9,779 bases of DNA from an uncultured Verrucomicrobiae bacterium (GTDB lineage Bacteria > Verrucomicrobiota > Verrucomicrobiia > Verrucomicrobiales > DEV007), in NCBI GenBank assembly GCA_937898895.1, contig CALDKL010000756.1, positions 1 to 9,779 on the forward strand, read 5' to 3'. This document shows, piece by piece, positions 1 through 5,446 of this stretch. Under the pieces are notes generated by a model that worked only from the letters and a program-made list of their open reading frames with translations, had not been told where the DNA came from and did not search any database. Made by a program: the position numbers and the translations under genes. The number at the start of each line of letters is the position of its first letter. Positions within the stretch are counted from its first letter, which is position 1.

Positions 1-2
1 GT

Positions 3-263
3 TTCACCTACACTTCGCAGCCCGGACCTTGGGGCGCGATGGCAAATGATCTCGAGCGTCCCGTCTTCGAGAAATTCCCCGTCCTCGGTGACATGAAGTC
101 CTGGCTCCTCGCCCGACCCGGCGTGTGCGCCGCCCTGCTCTCGGGATCCGGATCGACCATGCTGGCCGTGCTGGAAGAGGGCGCAGATGCGGAGGCGCTG
201 ACGCAGGATGCGCTCGCCCGCTATGGCGAAAGCGGCTGGACTTGGTCGGGGTGGACCCTGTAA
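3..263 (+). CDS. ispE: 4-diphosphocytidyl-2-C-methyl-D-erythritol kinase, C-terminal part (5' end outside window)
   Basis: This is the last 86 codons of a GHMP-family kinase, open from the window edge to a TAA at 261-263. IspE phosphorylates the 2-hydroxyl of CDP-methylerythritol with ATP, the fourth step of the cytosolic MEP pathway to isopentenyl diphosphate. The visible part has the family's C-terminal features: the NDLERPVFEKFP stretch, which resembles the conserved N-D-L/F-E segment of IspE, followed by LLSGSGST (135-158), the third GHMP motif that helps shape the active site. The ATG at 39 is an internal methionine and not the start, because homologous sequence continues upstream of it in the same frame. 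The N-terminal substrate-binding and glycine-rich ATP-binding parts lie outside the window. The S4-domain gene follows 13 bp downstream or overlaps it, depending on that gene's start. I see no sign of damage. Confidence 0.85.
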   Translation, partial: FTYTSQPGPWGAMANDLERPVFEKFPVLGDMKSWLLARPGVCAALLSGSGSTMLAVLEEGADAEALTQDALARYGESGWTWSGWTL

Positions 264-276
264 GCTTTCCGATCCC

Positions 277-744
277 TTGCAATCCCCCGTCGACAAATCC
301 GAAGACAGTGTCCGCCTCGACCTCTGGGCGTGGTCGGTGCGGCTCTACAAGACCCGCACCCTCGCCGCCGGTGCCTGCAAAAAATCGCAGATCCTCGTCA
401 ACGGACAACGCTGCCGCGCCGCGCGGCAGATCCGGATCGGCGACGAGATCCGCGTACGACAGGGACTGCTCGAACGCATCCTCGAGGTGAAGGGCATCCT
501 CCGTCGCCGCATTTCGGCGAAGGAACTCGGGGCGTATCTTGTCGATCTCACCCCGCCCGAGGAAATCGCCCGCGTCGCCGAACTCGAACAGTCCGCCCGT
601 CAGGCGATTCCCCGGCGCGAGGCCGGATCCGGCCGCCCCACCAAACGGGATCGCCGCGAAATCGACGATTTCGGCGAAGAATCTCCGCCTCCGACTTTTG
701 AGGAGTTTGTCAGGGCATTCGTGAAACGGAGACCGCATCGGTGA
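277..744 (+). CDS. hslR: S4-domain RNA-binding protein, Hsp15 (HslR) family
   Basis: The product (155 aa from this start) matches the Hsp15 layout. The S4 RNA-binding fold begins at VRLDLWAWSVRLYKTRTLA (residues 12-30), continues with the VNGQR turn (41-45) and IRIGDEIRVRQG (52-63), and is followed by a charged helix and a basic GRPTKRDRREID segment (120-131) like the C-terminal RPDKKERR stretch of E. coli Hsp15. In E. coli the protein binds 50S subunits that carry stalled peptidyl-tRNA and helps recycle them. The start is uncertain. TTG 277 leaves 11 residues before the S4 domain, close to the E. coli protein, and begins after the ispE stop. ATG 223 and ATG 208 are in the same frame but would overlap ispE and add residues read out of ispE's coding sequence. 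No Shine-Dalgarno site supports any of the three. The gene is probably transcribed with ispE and the ATPase gene. Confidence 0.85.
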   Translation: MQSPVDKSEDSVRLDLWAWSVRLYKTRTLAAGACKKSQILVNGQRCRAARQIRIGDEIRVRQGLLERILEVKGILRRRISAKELGAYLVDLTPPEEIARVAELEQSARQAIPRREAGSGRPTKRDRREIDDFGEESPPPTFEEFVRAFVKRRPHR

Positions 745-762
745 ATCCCATCTTCCTTCCCC

Positions 763-2430
763 ATGTCCACGCCTCTCTGGTCTGAATCGATCCGTCGCCT
801 CTATCTCTCCGGGGCGGCGAACCAGTTCATCCTTCACGGCAATGTCGCAGACCGGCTCCTCGTGCCGACGGCGGATGGCGCACAGGTGGGAAGCCTCACC
901 GATTTCCTGACAAACGAACAGTTGCGTCGCTTCGATCTTGTCCTTTCCTACGAACTCGGATCCGGGATCCGCATCCTCGCGGGCGAGGATTTTTGCAATC
1001 GGATCGCCCCGGAAGGGCCGCGACCCGTTGATCCCCCTGGTGCCATCGCCTGGATCGACCACCTTCTCCGAACGCTCGTCAATCTCCGCCGCCTCACTCC
1101 GGGCCCTTCCGGAGATGGGACCGTCGTCGGCAGGAATCACCACGTCGCCGTCCTCCTCAGCGGAGCCGATCTGCTCTTTCCGGTGGCGACCCAGGTGCGC
1201 GACTACGCCCTCAATTCGATGGCGGCGGTGGTGCGATCGTGGTCGCACGAGAGCCATTTCCTCGAGCAGAATCTCGCGGTCTTCCTCCTCACCGAACGCC
1301 TCAACCACCTCAATCACCTCCTCTCACAAAACCCGCGCACCTCCCTCGTCGAAATCCCCCTGCCGGACGAGGCCTCCCTCGTCGAAGCCTTCCGCCATTG
1401 GGAGGCACGTTTTCCGAGGGCACTCGCGAACGTTTCGGGACATCCGGAGATCCCCGCGGCGCGCCTCGCCGGAGCAACCGTCGCCTCGATCGAGTCGCTC
1501 CTGAAGCAACGCGAATACTCCGGCGAAGCGCTCGGAGAGAGCGATCTCGGTGAATTGAAAAAGTCGCTCGTCGAGAAAGACGCACAGGATCTCATCGAAT
1601 TCCTCGAGCCGACTCGCACCCTCGATGATGTTCACGGGAGTGATGCGGTGAAAGCCTGGATGCGGCAGGATCTCGCCCTCTGGCGCGAAGGCGAGACCTC
1701 CACCATGCCGATGGGTTACCTGTTTTGTGGACCCGTCGGCACCGGCAAGACCTACCTGGTCGAATGCCTCGCCGGGGAGGCCCGCGTCCCGGTCGTGAAA
1801 CTGAAGAATTTCCGCGACCGATGGGTCGGCAGCACCGAGGGCAATCTCGAGAAGATCTTCGGGCTGCTCCACGCCCTGGGCCGCTGCATCGTTTTCATCG
1901 ACGAGGCCGACCAGGCACTCGGCAGTCGCGAGGCCGGATCGGGCGACTCGGGTTTGTCGGGGCGGGTCTATTCGATGATGGCGAAGGAAATGAGCGATAC
2001 CACCAATCGCGGCCGCATCCTCTGGATCCTCGCTTCGAGTCGTCCCGACCTGATCGAGGTCGATTTGAAACGACCCGGTCGGGTCGATGTGAAGTTTCCC
2101 CTCTTCCCCTCGCTCGATGCAGTCGAAGGATACGCCCTCATCCGCGCCCTCGGGAAAAAGCATCATCTCGATCTGCCAAAGGATTGCCCCGGCGACCTGC
2201 TTGCGATGATTCCTGAACTCGTAACTCCCGGTGCGGCCGAGTCCATCGCCATCAAGGTCTATCGTGCCGTGCGCACTTCCGGCGGCACCGCTCTCGCCGC
2301 CCTGCTCGATTGCCTCGATGAATATCAGAATCCCGTGCCCGAGGAGACCATGCGTTTCCAGATCGGGCTCGCAGTGAGGGAGGCGAGCGACCTCGCCTTT
2401 GTCCCCGAAGCCTTCCGGGGAATGCGCTGA
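763..2430 (+). CDS. Two-module AAA+ ATPase with degenerate first module (Ycf46-like layout)
   Basis: This 555-aa protein has one intact AAA+ module in its C-terminal half: Walker A GPVGTGKT (323-330), Walker B CIVFIDEAD (375-383, catalytic pair D380-E381), a sensor-1 region LASSRPD (423-429) and a second-region-of-homology end LKRPGR (435-440) with candidate arginine fingers R437 and R440. The N-terminal half has no Walker A, but it keeps a Walker B-like strand (HHVAVLLSGADLLFP, 126-140) and a sensor-1-like stretch ending in VEIPLPDE (196-203), so it reads as a decayed AAA module. The linker with EFLEPTRTLDDVHGSDAVKAWM resembles the linker of cyanobacterial/plastid Ycf46. It opens with an ANQFILHGNVAD motif (19-30). 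There is no signal peptide or membrane segment, so it should be cytosolic. The ATG lies 18 bp after hslR and follows a pyrimidine-rich leader with no Shine-Dalgarno site. The substrate is unknown: it could be a protein-remodelling ATPase, but nothing here identifies a partner. Confidence 0.85.
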   Translation: MSTPLWSESIRRLYLSGAANQFILHGNVADRLLVPTADGAQVGSLTDFLTNEQLRRFDLVLSYELGSGIRILAGEDFCNRIAPEGPRPVDPPGAIAWIDHLLRTLVNLRRLTPGPSGDGTVVGRNHHVAVLLSGADLLFPVATQVRDYALNSMAAVVRSWSHESHFLEQNLAVFLLTERLNHLNHLLSQNPRTSLVEIPLPDEASLVEAFRHWEARFPRALANVSGHPEIPAARLAGATVASIESLLKQREYSGEALGESDLGELKKSLVEKDAQDLIEFLEPTRTLDDVHGSDAVKAWMRQDLALWREGETSTMPMGYLFCGPVGTGKTYLVECLAGEARVPVVKLKNFRDRWVGSTEGNLEKIFGLLHALGRCIVFIDEADQALGSREAGSGDSGLSGRVYSMMAKEMSDTTNRGRILWILASSRPDLIEVDLKRPGRVDVKFPLFPSLDAVEGYALIRALGKKHHLDLPKDCPGDLLAMIPELVTPGAAESIAIKVYRAVRTSGGTALAALLDCLDEYQNPVPEETMRFQIGLAVREASDLAFVPEAFRGMR

Positions 2431-2510
2431 GCCACGTCCCTCCGCTCAATCGTTCCTTGACCGCATCGGGCCTCCCCACGATCCATTGATTCCGTCTCGC
2501 CCCCCGCCTC

Positions 2511-3698
2511 ATGAAGTACTTTCCCCTCCTGTTCACCCTCTCCTCCCTGGCTTCGGTCGCTCCTCTCGCAGCGCAGACCTCGGCTCCGAAGCTCGCTGAA
2601 ATCAACGATGCCGCCGCCTTCCTCGCCGGGGAGGAACTCCCCAATCACGCCGATCACCCGCTCACGCAGACCGCCGCGTGGAAAAGCCATGTCAGCGAGT
2701 TCGGGAGGGATTTCGCGAGCCATCAGGAGAGGGTCCTGATTCCCATGTCGGAGTGGTCCGCCACCGAGGTGAGCCCGGCCCAGCCTCCCGGGGCGACGGT
2801 GCGTTATTTCTTCAGCGGCCCCGACATCCTCCACGCCATCCACATGTTCCCCACGGCAGGCACCTTTGTCCTGTGTGGTCTCGAATCGGTCGGACAGGCC
2901 CCCGACATCTCCGTGCTGAACGAAGGCAACGTCGGCAAAGCTCTCGGGGAGGTACGCAATTCTCTCGGCGAGATCATCCAGTTGAGTTTCTTCCGAACAA
3001 AGGACATGAAGGATGATCTCCAGTTTTCCACCTTTCAGGGGACCACTCCCCTCATGATGATCTTTCTCGCCAAGTCGGGCCAGTATGTGAAGGAAATCGA
3101 GTTCCTGAAGTTGCAGAAAGATGGCACTCTCGTGGGTCAGGGGCTTGATCACAAGGGAGCAAACGCCGTGCGTATGGTCGCCTCACCGCGCCGCCTCGAT
3201 CAACCGAAGACAATCTACTATTTTTGCAGCGATCTCTCCAACGGCGGTTTCGACAGCACCGGGTTTGGAACCTGGGCGGCGGCCCAGCCAAAGGGCAGTG
3301 CCTACCTCAAAGCCGCGTCGTTCCTCATGCACGACGGTTGGTTCTCGAAGGTGCGCGACCATCTCCTGACAAACAGCCATCAGATCATCGAGGATGATTC
3401 CGGCATCCCTTTCCGATTCTTCGACCCCGCCGTGTGGACCGCGACACTCTACGGTGTCTACTCCGGTCCCATCGATCTGTTCAAGGACGCTTTTCAATCC
3501 GACCTCGTCTCCGCCTACCGGACGGCGAAGCAGCCTCTCGGCTTTGGCACGGGCTACAAGTGGCGCAAAGGTGAGTCGAATCTGATGCGTTTTGTGCGAA
3601 AGGACCTGCCCGCTGCGCCCCCGCCAATACCTCCGGCGGTCGCGCCTGCACCGGAGGCCCCTGCCAAAGCTGCGACCGAGAAACCGACAGCCGAATAG
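2511..3698 (+). CDS. Exported protein of unknown function
   Basis: The 395-aa product starts with a clear Sec signal peptide: K2, a hydrophobic core LLFTLSSLASVAPLA, and likely cleavage after A21 (LAA|Q). The mature part is soluble-looking with no further membrane helix. A central conserved-looking motif, RYFFSGPDILHAIHMFP (98-114), is followed by TFVLCGLESVG (118-128). The last 29 residues (367-395) are proline/alanine-rich with a few charges, a typical flexible or periplasm-spanning tail. I do not recognise the family and assign no function. Exported proteins with a similar 'SGPD...FP...Y/FVL.GLE..G' core occur in several phyla as far as I recall, but I cannot check this. The ATG follows a pyrimidine-rich leader (17 of the 20 preceding bases are C or T) without a Shine-Dalgarno site. 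A TTGACC hexamer at 2457-2462 could be a -35 element, but no good -10 element follows. The gene converges with the serine hydrolase, with 19 bp between the two coding ends. Confidence 0.8.
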   Translation: MKYFPLLFTLSSLASVAPLAAQTSAPKLAEINDAAAFLAGEELPNHADHPLTQTAAWKSHVSEFGRDFASHQERVLIPMSEWSATEVSPAQPPGATVRYFFSGPDILHAIHMFPTAGTFVLCGLESVGQAPDISVLNEGNVGKALGEVRNSLGEIIQLSFFRTKDMKDDLQFSTFQGTTPLMMIFLAKSGQYVKEIEFLKLQKDGTLVGQGLDHKGANAVRMVASPRRLDQPKTIYYFCSDLSNGGFDSTGFGTWAAAQPKGSAYLKAASFLMHDGWFSKVRDHLLTNSHQIIEDDSGIPFRFFDPAVWTATLYGVYSGPIDLFKDAFQSDLVSAYRTAKQPLGFGTGYKWRKGESNLMRFVRKDLPAAPPPIPPAVAPAPEAPAKAATEKPTAE

Positions 3699-3704
3699 CT
3701 CGCC

Positions 3705-3720
3705 TGACGCGGCCGCGTCA
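3705..3720. terminator. Perfect 16-bp palindrome at the convergence of two genes
   Basis: TGACGCGGCCGCGTCA is its own reverse complement. It begins 6 bp after the stop of the exported-protein gene and includes the stop codon of the opposing serine hydrolase gene (TCA at 3718-3720). In RNA it could fold as a 6-bp stem with a GGCC loop in either direction, which would suit a shared bidirectional terminator. There is no T-tract on either side, so a standard Rho-independent terminator is not supported. It could also be a protein-binding site or chance in GC-rich DNA. Confidence 0.35.
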
Positions 3721-4893
3721 CTGCCCTCCCCCGTCCGTTTCCGCTCCCTTCTTCAAAAATCCTCCGAATCCTTTCGGGAACAGGGGTTTTGTCTTCCGTT
3801 CCGTCACCTCGGTCGAGGCAGATTCCGGAGCGGTCCGCCGCGCCCCTTCAAAGAGAATGGGAAGGAACTCTGCATCGCGGAAGCCGCGTGCGCCCTTTTT
3901 CCCCTGGTGAACGACGACGAGATCCATCGAGGGAACGATGTAGAGTCGCTGGAAATTCGATCCGAGGGAGCAGATCAGATCGGGCGGTGCCTGCTTGCTG
4001 AGGCAGGCGCGGCTCCAGTCTTCGGGCAGCGGTTCGATTTCGAGGGTCTCCTCCACGTCGATCTCGCGGGCGTCGGGCCGGACGCAATAGGAGTTGACCC
4101 AAAAACAGAGCCCAAAGGCAGGGTTGATCGGCGTGGGTTTGAAACACTTCGTCAGTTCTTCCGTGGGCACGATCTGTTTTCCATTCCACTCCCCGCCATG
4201 ACAGACCATCTCGCCGAAGTTCATCCAGTCCCTTCCGCTCATGTACATGCCCGCCGAGGGGATCACATTGCCGTGGCTGTCGGCGCGCCACTGACGGATC
4301 TGGATATCCAGCGGATCGATGAGCTTCCGGTCGAGGTAGGTTTGATAGGACATTCCCTTTCGCTTCAGTTTCCGGCGCAACACCTCGCAAAAGACCTGGA
4401 GGTGGCTCGGACCATAGACAAAGGAATCGCCGGGATCACGCCTGGCATCGAGCCCGAGGGATAGGGTGAGTTTGTCCGCTGTCGACCGCCCGTAGATTTC
4501 CTCGAAACCCGTCTCGAGACCCGAGGTGAAATCCAGCAAATCGCGGATCGTAATCCGGGCCTTGCGCGGATCGTCGCGCCACTCCGGCAGGGTCTCGGCG
4601 ACTTTTTCATCGAGGCTGAGGATTCCGTCTTTTTCCGCGATGACGGCGAGGGCACCAAAGAAGGACTTCGTTCCGGAGTAAATGTGGATCGCTTCGTCAC
4701 CGGAGTGGCCCTTGGCGTAGCGCTCGAAACGGGTCTGTCCTCCCTCTTTCACGATCAGCCCGATGCCGCCGCGCTTCACGGAATAGGAATGGGCCTTCTC
4801 GATGGATAGGTTCGAGAGCTGGCCGAAAACCGTCCCGGCAGTTCCAAAATAGGCGAGGCTCATGAGAAGCGGGACGCAATGCGACGCGGGCAT
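3718..4893 (-). CDS. Exported serine hydrolase, class C beta-lactamase / penicillin-binding-protein family
   Basis: The 391-aa product has the layout of the beta-lactamase (PF00144) family of SxxK hydrolases. The catalytic motif is S73-G-T-K76 in the context HIYSGTKSFFG, followed by the family's typical RITIRDLLDFTSGLE (113-127). The second motif position holds YGPS (160-163) in place of the usual Y-x-N, and the third is H329-Q-G331 in place of K/H-T-G, preceded by the typical RLYIVPSMDLVVV strand. The family includes beta-lactamases, D-peptidases and esterases, and these motifs do not decide between them. Residues 1-24 look like a signal peptide ending TVFG|Q, but the n-region lacks lysine or arginine. 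ATG 4893 is used because it keeps the longer signal peptide; ATG 4863 (MSLAYF...) is an alternative. The C-terminal 35 or so residues are a charged, glycine-rich tail. No Shine-Dalgarno site precedes either start. Confidence 0.85.
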   Translation of the reverse strand: MPASHCVPLLMSLAYFGTAGTVFGQLSNLSIEKAHSYSVKRGGIGLIVKEGGQTRFERYAKGHSGDEAIHIYSGTKSFFGALAVIAEKDGILSLDEKVAETLPEWRDDPRKARITIRDLLDFTSGLETGFEEIYGRSTADKLTLSLGLDARRDPGDSFVYGPSHLQVFCEVLRRKLKRKGMSYQTYLDRKLIDPLDIQIRQWRADSHGNVIPSAGMYMSGRDWMNFGEMVCHGGEWNGKQIVPTEELTKCFKPTPINPAFGLCFWVNSYCVRPDAREIDVEETLEIEPLPEDWSRACLSKQAPPDLICSLGSNFQRLYIVPSMDLVVVHQGKKGARGFRDAEFLPILFEGARRTAPESASTEVTERKTKPLFPKGFGGFLKKGAETDGGGQ

Positions 4894-4906
4894 CCGTAAA
4901 GATGCC
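4889..4906. repeat. Dyad GGCATC-N6-GATGCC, copy 1 of a shared 12-bp element
   Basis: GGCATCCGTAAAGATGCC is a perfect 6-bp inverted repeat around a 6-bp centre. Its core ATCCGTAAAGAT recurs in inverted orientation at 5230-5241. This copy overlaps the likely -10 region and the ATG of the serine hydrolase. It could be an operator or an RNA hairpin at the start codon. Confidence 0.4.
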
Positions 4907-4927
4907 AGAGGGAAGGCCGTAGGTCAA
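4899..4927 (-). promoter_or_regulatory. Weak candidate promoter for the serine hydrolase
   Basis: On the - strand TTGACC (4922-4927) is followed after 17 bp by CATCTT (4899-4904). The -35 matches five of six consensus bases and the -10 only three. The predicted start of transcription falls at or inside ATG 4893, so the message would be leaderless, or else translation starts at ATG 4863. A dyad (4889-4906) overlaps the -10 and the start codon. Confidence 0.3.
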
Positions 4928-5038
4928 AGGCGGGAATGGGGGAACCCCTCCGCACCCCATCCTGCCGCCTCAAACCAGCCCATTCGATCAGAAAAGCTGT
5001 GTTCTCCCGACAGATCCTCCCACGAGAGCGGAAGGGAG

Positions 5039-5111
5039 TGGAGCATAGCGGAATCGAACCGCTGACCTTCTCATTGCGAACGAGACGCTCTACCAACTGA
5101 GCTAATGCCCC
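5039..5111 (-). tRNA. tRNA-Ala (anticodon CGC)
   Basis: The - strand folds into a complete 73-nt cloverleaf. The 7-bp acceptor stem GGGGCAT/ATGCTCC contains the G3:U70 wobble pair, the main identity element of alanine tRNA. The D arm is GCTCAGTTGGTAGAGC, the anticodon stem TCTCG/TGAGA has a loop TTCGCAA, and the T arm is AGCGG-TTCGATT-CCGCT. The anticodon CGC is complementary to + strand bases 5076-5078 and reads GCG codons. The discriminator base is A73. The 3' CCA is not encoded (the gene is followed by CTC), so it must be added by the CCA-adding enzyme. I see no terminator hairpin immediately downstream; the serine hydrolase start lies about 145 bp further on the same strand. Confidence 0.95.
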
Positions 5112-5219
5112 GAATCTCTTTCCATCCGGTGAGAACACGGAGCGCGAAGGAGATCCTCACCGACAGGATCACCCCTGCATTCACCAACGATCCGCATCCG
5201 GAGCTGCGATTCACCGCCC

Positions 5220-5247
5220 ATCATAGGCGATCTTTACGGATACGCAA
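5220..5247 (-). promoter_or_regulatory. Sigma70-type promoter, probably of tRNA-Ala
   Basis: On the - strand TTGCGT (5242-5247) is followed by a 16-bp spacer and TATGAT (5220-5225), which matches five of six -10 consensus bases. It faces the tRNA, whose 5' end is 108 bp downstream of the -10, so the precursor would carry a leader of roughly 100 nt to be removed by RNase P. The spacer contains the 12-bp element shared with the serine hydrolase start. Confidence 0.5.
5227..5245. repeat. Dyad with TTTACG centre, copy 2 of the shared 12-bp element
   Basis: GCGATCTTTACGGATACGC forms GCG-ATC / GAT-a-CGC arms with one bulged base around the same TTTACG centre as the copy at 4889-4906. The identical core ATCTTTACGGAT is at 5230-5241. 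It sits between the -35 and -10 hexamers of the putative tRNA promoter, a usual place for an operator. Confidence 0.4.
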
Positions 5248-5377
5248 GGCGAGCTTTGCCCCGTCAGCCGGATGATACAGGGCTTGCCTCGTTCCCGGTG
5301 GAGCGTGTTCCTCCCGATCCGCGCAGGTCGCAACAATTTTCTTGCCCAATCCTGCGAGATCTGAAAATCTCCCACAC

Positions 5378-5445
<68 letters not shown>

Positions 5446-5446
<1 letters not shown>

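Noticed and set aside
4..1317. Long - strand frame (437 codons) across ispE, hslR and the ATPase gene
   Set aside because: It is antisense to three well-supported genes, has no recognisable domain, and is the expected by-product of GC-rich codon use.
2457..2485. Promoter of the exported-protein gene from TTGACC at 2457
   Set aside because: No hexamer at 16-18 bp matches the -10 consensus in more than two or three bases, so I did not list it as a feature.
3592..4464. + strand frame of 290 codons opposite the serine hydrolase
   Set aside because: The - strand frame has the SxxK motif, family-typical motifs and full length, while the + strand product resembles nothing and is a shadow.
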